Origin: Aristolochia californica | Taxonomy: Eukaryota; Streptophyta; Magnoliopsida; Piperales; Aristolochiaceae | Reading direction: 5' to 3' | Length of the DNA: 64,000 nucleotides | Assembly (NCBI GenBank): GCA_029961685.1 | Contig: JARWKL010000008.1 | Coordinates: 37,644,144-37,708,143, forward strand | Shown: positions 43,300-54,899 of the stretch, piece by piece | How the letters are laid out: every line of letters begins with the position of its first letter | Position numbering within the stretch: the stretch's first letter is position 1 | The notes under the pieces: model-generated | Database searches by the model: none | The model's input: the letters and a program-made list of their open reading frames with translations, nothing else | What the model was told of the DNA's origin: nothing | Position numbers and translations under genes: made by a program

Positions 43300-43689
43300 T
43301 CTCTTATGAAAAATAACTGGAGAGAAACCCATTACGAGAAACTAGAGGAAGAAGAAGTTATCCTAACCCTCCCCCTGAAGCTAGATTTATGAAACTATTG
43401 TATTACAATAATACCCCTGAATTTAGGGTTTAGGGTTTTAACCCTATAACTTTAACTTAATTATATCAATGTCATCTATATGAGATGACCTTTTTATTTA
43501 CCATATTGTCATCATTGTATGTGGGCCTATGGGCATTCTCTTTGATCTGTGGGTCTTGAACCCGTCTTTTATATCTCTTGGATAAGTGGGTTTTCCTTGG
43601 TCTTATGGGCTTGGGTCCATCTTCTAATAATACACTTGGATATGTGGGTCTTCCTTGGTCGTGTGGGCTTGGGCCCTATCTTCCAATAA
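43300..43689 (-). mobile_element. Family-A solo LTR remnant
   Basis: Shares GAGAGAAACCCATT, ATAATACCCCTGAATTTAGG, TTTAGGGTTTTAACCCT, TATGAGATGACC and TGGTCGTGTGGGCTTGGGCC with element A LTRs. It ends TATCTTCCAATA at the inner LTR end, lacking the extra ~100-bp head. No internal sequence is attached. Confidence 0.7.
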
Positions 43690-44107
43690 TTTATAAGTTA
43701 TACTAATATATTGTCCTTTAGATTTGTCAATCCATCCCTACTCAAACAGATGAGTAATTTTAAATTGTTTAAAATCAGAGTAATTTGTACCCTACCAATT
43801 TAGAAGGACACATACATGTAAACATATTACTAGTAATATGTTTGAAAAAAAATATAATCCAAGTTAAATACATACCATCTCCTCTCTAATACACGTAAAA
43901 GACTTTGACCTCATAATATGTCAAACATTTTGTTTGCTAATGTTTTCAACATTTACTCAGAAATGTCTATAAAATGGAAATTAGACATGAGTAAAATAAA
44001 AAATAATTGAGATTTTAAAACACAATCCCTAGAAATATAATCACCTAGAATTTCTCCCCCTAAAACACGTTTTTGCATTGCCATTGTCAGTCTTCAAGTA
44101 TAACACT

Positions 44108-44693
44108 AAGAGGAATTTGTAAGAGATGCATGCAAAAAGAGTGAAAAAAACAAGAGGAAAAAGGAAAGAAGGAAATGAAGAAGAAAATGAGAAGAAGGAA
44201 AATAAGGGAAAAAAACAAAAAGGAAGAGTTTCTCCCTAAAAGCTGGGAATTCTCTCAGTGAATTTCCCAATTTCCCTAGGAGAACTTCCTACATTTTGCT
44301 TCTCCTCTTTTTCACTCGAGGAAAGTGAAAAAGAGGAGAAGGAAAAAGGGAAGGAGGAAAAGAAGAAAAGAAAGAAAAAATTGGGGAAAAGGCAAAGAGG
44401 GGGAAAAAGAAAAAGAGAGAAAAGGGCAAAGAGAAAAGTGAAAAAGAGGAAAAAGGAAAAGAGGAAAAATTGGAAAAGAGGGAAAAGGAAAAGGAGGAAA
44501 GAGGGAACAAAGGAAAAGAGGAAAAAGAAAATAATAAGAAAAGGGAAAAAGGAAAGGAAAGAAAAATAACAAAAGGAAGAGTTTCTCCCGATGAAAATGG
44601 GAAATTCATTAGGAGATCTTCCTATGAAATTCCTAGTGAAAAAGGAGGAGAGGAGGAGGCGGAGAAGAAAAAAATGAGAAGAAGGAAAAGAAG
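44108..44693 (+). repeat. Extreme purine-strand block, left part
   Basis: Long G/A-only stretches (44,134-44,220 and 44,318-44,690) made of GAAAAAGGAAAAGAGGAAAA-type words, interrupted by GAGTTTCTCCC... segments at 44,226 and 44,579. Open frames run through it on both strands because the composition avoids stops; I do not call them genes. Similar DNA continues at 52,229 on the far side of element C. Confidence 0.8.
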
Positions 44694-46183
44694 TGTTGAT
44701 TTCAAGGGCCCTCCTCACATAACTGCAAGTGTCTAAGAGAAGAGAGAAGAAAAGGAAAGAGAAATAGCTTAAACTCGTGGGGAGAAAAGGAGAAGATACC
44801 AAATGAGAGAAAGAAGAAGAAAAGAAAAAGAGCAATAAGGACGAATTTGAACCAGAATGAAGAAGCTTGAATGCTCTACCCTATGCCTTGATGTTTTAAT
44901 TATAGTTGTTGTACATTTTCAGGACTTCATAGATTTAGCTCATGGAAAAAAATATAGGACACCCATTGGGAGAAAACAGGAGAGAAAGACGTTATGGACT
45001 TGTATCTTAACCCTTCCCCTAAAGCTCAATTTATAGATTAATGAAACTATAATATTATAATTATGCCCCTAGAATTTAACCTAATTACATCAATGTCATC
45101 TCTTATGAGATGACTCTTTATTTACCATCATGTCATCACTATGTGGGCCTATGGACCTTCTCCTTGGTATATGGGCCTTGAACCCATCTTCCACATCTCT
45201 TGGATGTGTGGGCCTTCCTTGGTCTTATGGGCTTCAGCCCATCTTCTAACACACTTGGATGTGTGGGGCCTTCCTTGGTCGTGTGGGATTGAATTCATCT
45301 TCCAATACTTCCCCTTAAGCTGGTCATGAACACTCAGCTTGCTGCAAATGGCGTATAGGATCTTCCCATATAAAATGGCAGTCCACAATATCTTCCAACA
45401 CTCCCCCTCAAGTTGGTGATCTCTTCCAATAGGCCCAACTGGCATAATATAAGTAAGAGTAAAATCACTTCTAGCCGTAAGACATCTCTCCATACTCCAC
45501 ACAAATAACTCATGTTGAAAGTTGGGCACACTTCTATCTTCTATAGGTAGTGGGTCTATAGGCATTGCTTAGAAGTGTAATAAATCTCCTCCATCACCGT
45601 GTCCCTCCACAGGACACCGAATCTCAAATGGTAGAAGTAATAAATGTCAATTAAGGGGGGTAACGGGTAATTACTCGGAAGATAATATTCTAGGGCCACC
45701 ATGTGTTTTTTTCTTCATCTGAATAACCAATGCGATGACAGTTAACAACTGAGAAGTCTCCTTCAATAATAATGTCTTACCCAAAGAGACATAATAGTAG
45801 TAGATGAAATGGGTCTGAGCCCAATAATACGTACCAAATAATGAAAATCCAACAACCCATAAAATAATCCATTGTGAGTCCATCAGAAGGTTGCGCACCA
45901 AATTATAAGTTGACCAAGGATTAAACTGCCAATACTTTAAAATAATAATTCAATAGGAGACAAAGACCGAGTCACGGAAGAAATAGGTATAGAACTTGGA
46001 ACCTGGACACGTATAACCAAGGTAGAAAGCAAGTGAGTTGGACCTAGTCAAACTGAAATGGACCGAGTTGACTAAGTCTTAGTTGGTCTGATTTTATTCG
46101 GTAAGATACAGAACCAGTAAACGATTTTCGCATCTTTGGTTTGTTGGGTTAACCAGAGCTGAACAGGGCGATTCGACTCACTG

Positions 46184-46222
46184 GATTAAATCAGGATTCC
46201 TAACTTAAGAAAAATTTAAATC
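46184..46222. repeat. Degraded copy of the TTTCCTAA hairpin in element D
   Basis: ATTCCTAACTTAAGAAAAAT flanked by GATTAAAT and ATTTAAATC. It occupies the same place in the leader as the intact hairpin at 22,766 in element A (followed by a CTTCTTCCCC-type phrase), but with mismatches in the stem. Confidence 0.65.
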
Positions 46223-46848
46223 GGCAACTATCATCATCTTCCCCTGCTGTCCCGCGGTGCTGGCTCCCGAATAGCAGGCGATGAGCCAGCGAGAACCAGA
46301 AATGAAAGATGGCAGATAGCTCGCGGGATCAGTAGCCATCATCTTCAGCCTCCAGAAACAGAAACAAAGCTATCAATGAAGAGAAACAATGTCGTCTTCC
46401 TCATTTTCGAACAGAGTGGAATTATCATTGACTCACTGGAATCCCGAAGACCAGCTAGGAAGTTATTCTCAGCAGATTAAATTCAAGATACCGATCAGAG
46501 GATTTTTGGCAAGATTGAAAACGATAACAGTGCGACAGAAAAACCAGGAGAGAACCAGGATAGAAACCAGAATTATGAGTTTCCAGAATAATATGTAAGC
46601 CTTAAACATGAATTTCTAATAACAACATGAAATTCATTATAAATTAAACGGAAGATAAATCGTACCTCCATCCATATGCTTCAAATTCCTTCTCTCTGTT
46701 TTCTGTTCGTGTTCGGCACTTCCGATCTCTGAGCACTCACTGCGATAGCTCAACTGAAGGGGGTTAGAGTGACGAGATAGGGGACCGAAAACCATTAACT
46801 AAAGCCAACCTCCCATCAAGGTTATTCATGGCTTCGTGTTACCGAGGG

Positions 46849-46874
46849 AGTTGCAACTTCCGGAAGTTGCAACT
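46849..46874. repeat. Perfect 26-bp palindrome with adjacent repeat
   Basis: Arms AGTTGCAACTTCC and GGAAGTTGCAACT meet at the centre with no spacer. A further GTTGCAACTTCC unit overlaps to the right. It lies inside element D, unrelated in sequence to the TTTCCTAA hairpins. Confidence 0.9.
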
Positions 46875-47982
46875 TCCAGAAGTTTGAGACCACGTTAATG
46901 AGAAAACCGTTTCTCATAAAAATGGTTAACATAATATCCATAATAGCATCGTGTTTTCCGTGAGGATAGACGGAAGGTACATCTGGTTGCCAGTGAAGAA
47001 CTTATAGAAATAAATCGATAGGATTGGGAAAGGTTGGAAGTATAGCCGATTTCTAACTCAGCAATCCAACTCGGAACGACGCGACGCTTCAAGATGAGAC
47101 GAGTAACAGAGAAGGCTCTGACGACCATGGAATTCTGTAAAAAACAACAGCGAGCTTTTCCGTCACATTTTTGTCTCTCCACGTTGTGGTAAGAATGAGC
47201 ATTGGGTCATTGTCTCGATCACCGTCAAACCCTACCAGGCCGCATTCCATTCGGCAATGACATTGTTAAAGATGGGCTCCGTCAAAGTGGGCCGAAAAAC
47301 GGTTACTGGTCACGCTGCCACCATCCGAGTCATTTGATTACATGGTCGTTCGAGTCGTTTAATCTTCTTCCAATTATTGCAGTATGATGCTTTTTCTGTC
47401 GAGTTCACTCGACTCAACTCGGATACTACTCAGGGTGACTTGTGCACAAAGTTGTCTATGGAACAAAGTGGTTCCTGACTTCTTCAATGGGGATCCTTAC
47501 GATCCCACAAAGTATCCAAGCCGTCTGGACTGGTTGAAGTCCCATGGAACGAATAAAGGATACGAAGACACCAACGCTGTGATTACAGAATTAAAGAGAA
47601 ATAGAGGTGGCAATTACGAGACATATAATCAATAAGAGAAACCATAGTAATATGAGTAAAACAAAAAAAAAGGAAAAATGGGTTTCTAGAATCCTAAAAA
47701 ACCTTTTACTGAACACTCATTAGGAGAAACACATAGAAGAGGTTATGGACTTGTATCCTAACTTTTCCCCTGCAACTCAATTTATATATTAATAAAACTA
47801 CACTATTATAAGTATGTCTCTAGAACTTAACCTAATTATATCAATATCATCTCTTATGAGATGACTCGTTATTTACGACCACTATGTGGGCCTATGGGCC
47901 TTCTTTTTGGTCTAAGGACCTTGAGCCCATCTTCTAACACATTTAGATGTGTGGGTCTTCCTTGGTCGAGGTGGCTTGGGCC

Positions 47983-48261
47983 TAGGGGTGACATCGAGCC
48001 GAGATGACCTCGATGGCGGCGACGAAAACAGAGGCGAAGAAATCGGAGGAAGAGGAAGAAATCGGAGGGAAAGGGAGGAGTTGTCATCCCCTCGCTCCCG
48101 ATCCCGCTACTCACAAGCCCGTTAAAGAGCCGGCTCGCAAGCTTTCAAGCCAAACCTTGATTCAGTCGAGCTCGACTTGTTAACTCAAATGAGTTCGAGA
48201 TCCAAGTATACCGAATCAAACTGAGCCGAGCTTGAGCCGGCTTGGTTCGAAGCCACCCCTA
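47983..48261. mobile_element. 279-bp hAT-type MITE
   Basis: Ends TAGGGGTGACATCGA...and ...TTCGAAGCCACCCCTA form terminal inverted repeats. An exact 8-bp target duplication CTTGGGCC flanks it (47,975-47,982 and 48,262-48,269), and uninterrupted family-A LTRs elsewhere have CTTGGGCCC at this place. The interior is GC-rich with GAGCCGAGCTTGAGCCGG-like words. Eight-base duplications and a TAGGGGTG end are typical of hAT elements. The 82-codon frame over it is not a gene. Confidence 0.92.
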
Positions 48262-48482
48262 CTTGGGCCCATCTTCCAACAATTGTGAAAAGGTGTTTAA
48301 AACTATCACAATTGCCTTAGGGCCACATTCTTCAAAAGCAAAAGGACATCAAAATACATACACAAGCTTGTATTATTACAATTCTATGACATCTCTATGA
48401 AAGTTCCTCTTATTTACCTTTCATACCACCTTGTGTCTTATTTACCATCCATGCCACTCCATAGATGTGGCTTCTTTTAACA

Positions 48483-49560
48483 CTCCCCCTCAAGTTGGTG
48501 CATAAACATCATAAATCTCTAATTTTGTACATGTATCATGGAGAGTTGTTGCTAGTACTACTTTGGTGAAGGTAACTGAATGTTGGTTCTTTGATAGAAT
48601 GTAGTGTATGTTTATGTCTCGTGCTTGTAACTTTTCTCAAATAAAGTAGTAGTTGATTTCGATATTCTTGGTCCTTTTATGGAATATTGGGTTTGTAGCT
48701 AAGCGAATTGCTGCATGATTATCATAGTGAAGATGCATTGATTTTTTACAAGAGAAACCTAATTCTGTTACTAAGGATTTTCATCATACATTTTACTTAC
48801 TACATGAGCCATGGCCCGATATTCTAGTTCTGCTCTTGATCGGGCTACACTCTCTATATTTTACTTTGCCAAGTAACCAGATTGCCACCCATTATCATAC
48901 AATAATTGAAAGTGGGTTTTTTGTCTTTAGGTGATCCTGCCTAGTCTACATCAGCAAAGCCTTCTATGTTAATGTGTCCATAGATTTTGTATGAAATTCC
49001 TTGTCTAGGACTTTTTTTTCGATACCTCGGGATTCCTTCAAAGGTCTACCACTAGGATATTCGAGGGCAATGCCTGAACTAACTAACAATACTTACTACA
49101 AAGGAAATATTAAGTCGGGTTACAATGAGATATATTAGTTTCCCAACGACTCTATGAAATCTTCCTATATCTATCTAATCTTCTTTTTCTATGTGTAATT
49201 TCGTATTTGGGTCCATTGGTGAATCAAGTGGTTTACATCCCATCCTACTTGTTTTTTCCAACAAATCTAGCACATAATTTCTTTGTGATAAGATTATACC
49301 ATGTTTTGATTGCAAAACCTCAACGTCAAAGAAGTATTTGAGTAAACACGAATCCTTGTTTGGAATGTTTTGCTCAATTTCTCCTTTGTTTTTTCTATTC
49401 CAATTTTATCGTTACCAATCAAGATATTGTCATCCACATAGATAGCCATAAATACTGTGTCAGAGCCAGTGTGTTTGAAAAATACATAGTGGTCAATTTT
49501 ACTTTTTAAAATTTTAGCCCAAGAATGACCTTGCTAAACTTGTCAAACCATGCCCGAGAA
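48483..49560 (-). pseudogene. Element C reverse transcriptase / RNase H remnant
   Basis: Minus-strand peptides include AIYVDDNILIGN (YVDD catalytic motif at 49,429-49,440), EGFADVD.AGSPKDKKPT near 48,930, and an RNase H segment with CKKSMHLHYDNHAAIRLATN, FHKRTKNIEI and LQARDINIHY (48,600-48,770). Frames are broken by stops. The order and spacing are normal for Copia. Confidence 0.8.
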
Positions 49561-51000
49561 GATTATTTTAAGCCATATATGGATTTCTAAAATTTGCGTA
49601 CTTTCTCCTCCTCAACCACAAAACCAGGTGGTTGGATCATGTAAACTTTTCTTGGAGGTCACCATTCAAAAAATTATTTTTAATGTCAAGTTGGTGAATG
49701 CCCCATTGAAAATTTGCTGCAAGTGAATTAAGAACACATACAAATTTATTTTAGCAACGAGATAAGTCTCTTCATAGTCTATCCCATAGGACTGATTATA
49801 CCCCTTGCCAACTAGTCAGGAATTAAGATGAGCAACACTACCATCTGTATTATGTTTCGTAGTGAAAACCCACTTACAGCCAACGAGTTTTTTTCCCCAA
49901 ATGTTAATGCTATGAGATCCAAAGTGTGATTGGAATAAATGGTTGTCATTTCTTCCTCATGGCTATTTTTCATCCTGGATTTTGGAGGGCTTCTTGAAAA
50001 TCCTTGGTGAGAGTGGTAGAAGAAAGGGTTGCAAGGTCTGATTGACAACTTGGAGACAAACAATGGGTAGATAGGAAATTGGACTGAGGATGAGAAGAAG
50101 ATGTCGTATATGGACACAAGAGAGATGTTTCTTTTTTCAACTTGGAGACAAACAATGAGTAGATAGGAAATTGGATATAGGATGAGAAGTAGATGGTCGT
50201 ATAGGGACACAAGAGCGATGTTTTTTTTTTCTAAGGGCAATGATACGATGATCATACTGAAGACTAAATGGAATAGAAGAAGTATAAGGACTTAGCTTAG
50301 AATAGTCAACAAGCCCAGGTGTTGGGGGATCCATGGGAGGAGAGAAGTCTTCAAGCTCCGAATAAAATAATTGACTATCCAATGGCTCAAGAGGTCTTGG
50401 TGCTTTCGAGAGAGTTAAACATGTAGAATGTAAGTTTCGTTTAGAGTAGAATGGTTGATCCTCAAAAAAGGTTACATTCATATAAATAAAGGTATGTTGT
50501 AGCCCTGGGTGGTAAAAATCATATCTCTTTTTATCTTTTGCATATCCAAGGAAGAGGCACGTAAAGGTTCGAGCATCCAGTTTAGTTTGACTAGGAGTAG
50601 AATTATGAACAAAATGAATGCACCCAAAGGTTTTTAGAGGAAGTGGAAAGGACTTTGTGTGTGGCAGGAGTAGGGAGATGGGAATTCAGTTTTGGTAATA
50701 GAGAGCATCTTATTGATGAGGTGGCAAGCAGTAAGATAGGGCCAACAGAATTGTGGGACAAGCATGGAAAATAATAGGGTTCGAGCCACCTCTAATAGAT
50801 GTCTACTCTTTCATTCAGTTATCCTATTTTGTTGAGGTGTGTAGGCACATGAGGTTTGGTGAGTAATGTATTTCTGTTTGCAAAAAGATTGAAATGAGCG
50901 AGAAAAGTATTCCTTGGCATTGTCAGGTCAAAATACCTTTATTTGACAAGGTGATCAACAAGATCTTTTATAATAAGGAACTTTTGACTAATTGAGCCCA
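49561..51000 (-). pseudogene. Element C integrase end, connection and RT start
   Basis: Minus strand: NAKEYFSRSFQSFC and THQTSCAYTPQQN near 50,830-50,930 (integrase), MNVTFFEDQPFYSKRN at about 50,480 (connection), PPKSRMKNSHEEEMTTIYSN at about 49,950 (RT start), then VSGFSLRNI, counterpart of the usual KWVF region. A 93-bp tandem duplication (about 50,044-50,137 and 50,138-50,230) adds residues in the connection (two copies of ISLVSIYD / IALVSLYD). Confidence 0.7.
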
Positions 51001-51786
51001 AGAAAAGTAATTTGAAACCCCTTTGAAGAGAACTGTGGTTATTTTCAAAAAAGTCGGTTTTTCAAAATCTAAAAAAGGAAGGTGATTATTTCCTGCCATA
51101 ATCGAACTATTAATGACTTAATCAATGATCTCTAAAGAAAAAAAATGTGCGAGATCAAATTTGGAAAGTCCCAAAAAGGAAAGTTTCACTTACTATGTTT
51201 AGGCATTGGGATTTTATAAAATGAATAATGATCAAGCTGCTTTTTTTCATTCATTACTTTTCCTTTCACCAAAAACAATAAAGAAAAGGAAGCCTCAAGT
51301 AAGAGCCCATGAAATCAACACTCTTATTTTTGGTAGTTTTCTTTCTTATAAGGAACTCAAAAAAGAAACACCTTAAATCAAGAAGGGATTTTCAGCCATA
51401 AGAAAGTCAAACTTCCAAGAGGAAAGAAAGGAACCTTTTTACAAACATAAACCATGAATTTAGTGACCACTTTAAGGCTGGAAATAAAATATTGTCAATC
51501 GAGAAAAGTGGTTGAAACAAAGGAGGCACCAAGGGAGGGGTTCCCAAAGCTTAAAATGGCGTTCCTGGCAAGAAGAGGAATTCAAAAAAAAAAAAAAAAA
51601 AAAGAATTTGCTAATCAGCCTTAATAAAAAAAACTCACTTCAATTAAATATATATGGGGGAGGTAGTTATCTTTAAAAAGATATCATCAGGCATGTTTGA
51701 TAAGTCATGGTTTTCCCTTCAACAAGTTTATCCTTCATCAAGTAAATAACTTTTTAGCAGCCTTCGAGCAAGGCCCTAGATCAAAA
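51001..51786. other. Unassigned part of element C interior
   Basis: A-rich sequence between the integrase remnant and the primer-binding site, where gag should be; no gag motif seen. It includes A20 at 51,584-51,603. Confidence 0.4.
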
Positions 51787-51798
51787 ACTCTTATACCA

Positions 51799-52228
51799 TG
51801 TTGATTTCTATGCCTTCTTCACATAATTACAAGGGTCTAAGAGAAGAGAGAAGAGGAAAGAAAGAAAACAAAAAAGGAGAGAGAAAGAGCTCAAGCACAT
51901 GGGGAGAGAAGGAGAAGAAACCATGCGAGAGAAAGAAGAGGAAAAGAGAGAGAAGGATAAGGTCTAATTTGAACCAAGACAAATAAGCTTGATTTCTCTA
52001 CCCCATGCCTTGAGGTTGTATTTATAGTTGTGAAAATGTGTTTATAATGACTACAATTCCCTTAGGGCAACATCCTTCAAAAACAAAAAGAAATAAAAGT
52101 ACATAAAAAAACTTGTATTATTATAATTCTATGTCATCACTATGGAAGTTCTTATTTACCTTTAATGTCAGATTGTATCCTTATTTACCATCCTTGCCAC
52201 TCCTCCACGTGTGTGGCTTCTTTTAACA
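51799..52228 (-). mobile_element. Element C 5' LTR
   Basis: TGTTGATTTCTATGCC ... GGCTTCTTTTAACA, 430 bp. A purine-rich leader (TAAGAGAAGAGAGAAGAGG) and the phrase CCATGCCTTGAGGTTGTATTTATAGTTG are shared with the 44,694-44,909 half, and the rest with 48,282-48,482. Confidence 0.85.
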
Positions 52229-52610
52229 AAAAGGAAAAAAAAGGAAAAGATGAAAAAATAAATGAGGAAAAAAAGGAAAAGAGGAAAAAGGGAAAGAGGG
52301 AGAAGAAGGAAAATAGGAGAAGAAAAAGAAGGGAAAAAGGAAATGAAGAAAAAGGAAATAATGAGAAGAAGGAAAAAAGGACTAGAAGGAAAATAAGGAA
52401 AAATAATTTAAAAATGCGGTGTGAGAAGGTTTCCCAAGGAAAGGGAAAATTCCCTACGAAGATCTCGCCCATCGAATTTTAAAATTTCATCTCTCTAGCA
52501 AATTTAAAATTTTTTGGGAGAAATTTTGCCTCTCCTAATGAACTGTAAAATTTTTAGAAGAGGTATTTTCATCAAAAAATTTAATTTCACTGGCAGATAT
52601 TTTTATTGAC
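52229..52610 (+). repeat. Extreme purine-strand block, right part, with CACTA-like end
   Basis: G/A-only sequence 52,229-52,420, matching the composition and words of 44,318-44,690. Then come TTTAAAATTT/GGGAGAAATTTTGCC-type subterminal repeats and ATGGATTTTCTCATAGTG (to about 52,640), which resembles the terminus CACTATGAGAAAATCC of a CACTA element. Element C appears to have inserted into this unit. Confidence 0.5.
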
Positions 52611-52639
52611 ATAAATGGATTTTCTCATAGTGTGCTCTA

Positions 52640-53150
52640 CCCTCCTCCCCCTCAAATGAGGGAACTCTATTGTCATAAAAAAATGGGAGGAGAAGAAGCA
52701 GCCCCCTCAATTGCTTGCTTGGAGAGAGGGAGCTATATTTCTCCCTAGCATGTGAAGGAGAAAATAAAAGGTTGAATTATTTATTTATTTATTTTTAAAT
52801 ATATAAAAATAAAATAAATATTTTAAAATTTTAGATTATATATTTTATTTTTGACTGATATCTAGTACCTATGTTACCTCAATTGTCCTCCACACTTAAA
52901 TTAGAAGGCCACTTTTGGAATTATTATATTAACGGGTTATATTTAGAAATAATATCTATGAGGGTCATATATAAAAATTTCCCTTAAATTTTAAACCATC
53001 TACCATGATCATCTTATTGTAAAAAAATAAAAAAATAAATGTCTTGTATGAGATGGTATTTTCCTACTTTAATAATGGATAACGACAACGAATGGAACTC
53101 CTCTCTTGGGACAATGAAGTGTGTAACTCGAGGGCTACTTTAGGGTTAGG
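52640..53150. other. Non-coding spacer
   Basis: AT-rich and CT-rich sequence (TCCTCCCCCTCAAATGAGGG); no gene recognised. Confidence 0.35.
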
Positions 53151-53830
53151 ATATGAGAATTAGGGTTTTGAGCTTTTCCTTTTTTTCTCTCAAATCATAA
53201 ATTAAATATCAATGGAAGATAGACAAAAGTGATTTCTATTGTTGAAAATGTTAAGATTGCTCAAAGGATCCCAAACTAGTGATCTCTCTCATCTAAATGT
53301 TTGGATAAAACTAGAGAAACCTCCCACTCATCCTTTATATGGAGGCTGCACTCACAAACATAAAAAACATAGTTGAAACATTTGATAGACACTCCGTTTT
53401 TTGAACTATACATCGGTTAATACGGTTGTACTAGTTTCCATTCTTATAGAGAACTCTTAATTTGACAAAGTACTCATTGAGGTTTTCGCCTTGTACTAAA
53501 GTATACATGGCCCGAAATACATCATAAAGCCTGTGAAAGGTGTTAGAAGTCAAATATAGTTTTTCACAAGTGTTTCAAATAATTTTAAAAATGTCTAAGT
53601 GCACAATAATATTTGCTAGAAATTTTTTCATACTATTTCTCAACCAGTTAATTACTAAAGTATCTTCCTTCTGCTACTTCATATAGTTAACATCTCCCTC
53701 ATTAGTTGAAGGAAGAGGTTTAGACAAATGATCATTAAAGTCACAAGTGATTAAGAACCATTTGACGTATTGCTCCATTTTTTCTCTTTGAACATGCATC
53801 AAACCCTAATTTAGGATTTTGCGTAAAAAA
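53150..53830 (-). pseudogene. Copia gag fragment
   Basis: Minus-strand peptides in one main frame, broken by stops: WLRNSMKKFLANIIVHLDI, CEKLYLTSNTFHRLYDVFRA and YTLVQGENLNEYFVKLRVLY. The last has the Q-G-x-x-x-x-x-E-Y pattern of UBN2-type gag. Nothing else of this element is seen nearby. Confidence 0.5.
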
Positions 53831-54099
53831 CATGCAAAGTTCATCGAGCACAAGAGGACTTAGAAGCTGAGTTTTTAGAGGGGATTTCGAAACTAAAAGA
53901 GAGAATATATGAGCCTAAAACATAAGGTAATAAGCTGGAATTCAGAAAAATAGAATTTGATGTGCATAAGTTAGGGCATGAGGTTTCCTCTTCTTATATA
54001 TATCATATTTGAAAAAATGCACCTATCCTTCTAGGGCCACAAATAAGAGAAAGGAAAAGACAATGCAAGCTTAATTGCATCTTTCATAAAAATACTCAA

Positions 54100-54710
54100 T
54101 TTGTAATTGTTGATTAACTGATAAGATCTTATTGGCAAATCAATATTTTTAACCATTAGGTGTCCAATAATTAAATAAATTATTGGATTATTTTATGTAA
54201 GTTCACTTATTTGATGACAATTCATCTATCAATTCATGTTCATTAGTGATCAATTGAGTTAACATATGGGGACTTATTCATCTATTTTATTTTTTACTTG
54301 TTGGAGTCCAATAATCAATTGAATTACCTAATGAACTTTTATCAAACAGTTCAATAATTAATTGATTATAATCTATATGTCAATTCATATCTAGTAGGTA
54401 ATTAAGTAGTTAATTCATATCTAGTAAGTCAATTCATGTCAATAATTCACATCTAGTAGGTCCATTCATGTCAATTGGTCATAGGTAGTTAACTAAATTA
54501 CCCATTGGACTCTTACCATAAAACTCAACTAACTTATTACAGCCTATTTATAAATTCATGTCTAGTAGGTAATTGTGTTAATGGAGTCCTATTAATCAAT
54601 TGAATATAATTCGATTATTGGGCATCGAATAGTCCATTGAATTAACTACTATTAAGTTTTGATTTATCAATATTGCTTGATTAATAGCCTTATTGGACCA
54701 ATTTTACTCT
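54100..54710. repeat. Cluster of AATTGATTA / CAATTGAATT sites
   Basis: Non-coding AT-rich sequence in which TCAATTGAATTA, AATAATTAATTGATT, TCATATCTAGTAGGT and AATTCATGTC phrases recur many times at irregular spacing. Its style recalls the TGATCGATCA cluster at 33,870-34,305. Confidence 0.6.
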
Positions 54711-54899
54711 AATATACACTTCGTATCGTCCAATTCAAGAAACTACTCAAATCTCAAAAAGGAAAAAAGAAAAAAATGAAACTTTTGCATAAAAATTTAT
54801 GAATTATAGAAGAAATAACCAAGAATCACTAATATAGTATAAACAAGATGCTACCTCATGGTGAGGTGGTGTCTTCCCAAAGATTTCTCCTATAACTTG

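Larger units (their letters stand above)
44910..48281 (-). mobile_element. Element D: family-A element nested in the 3' LTR of C
   Basis: Left LTR 44,910-45,400 (TGTACATTTTCAGG ... TCTTCCAACA), with a polypurine complement at 45,401. The right LTR, from about 47,660 to 48,281, is decayed and split by a MITE. Flanking 5-mers GTTGT (44,905-44,909) and ATTGT (48,282-48,286) fit a target duplication with one change. The interior has no gag-pol but matches the element A interior in order, including the GACTCG-rich leader and a degraded copy of the hairpin at 46,184. Confidence 0.75.
44694..52228 (-). mobile_element. Element C: minus-strand Copia, interrupted by element D
   Basis: Right (5') LTR 51,799-52,228. 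The left (3') LTR is split into 44,694-44,909 and 48,282-48,482 by element D. The two pieces together (about 417 bp) align with the right LTR (430 bp). A primer-binding complement (CTCTTATACCA, to 51,798) and a polypurine complement (CTCCCCCTCAAGTTGG, from 48,483) confirm orientation. The flanks AGAAG and AAAAG are a possible, imperfect 5-bp duplication. The coding interior is decayed and largely lacks gag. Confidence 0.75.

Noticed and set aside
44236..44835. A 199-codon open frame and several others on both strands
   Set aside because: They come from G/A-only low-complexity DNA that cannot form stops easily; the peptides are poly-Phe/Ser or poly-Lys/Glu without domain structure.
44108..52640. 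A complete CACTA element with ends CACTAAGAGG and TCTCATAGTG
   Set aside because: The flanking trinucleotides do not match and the left terminus agrees poorly, so only a CACTA-like right end is mentioned.
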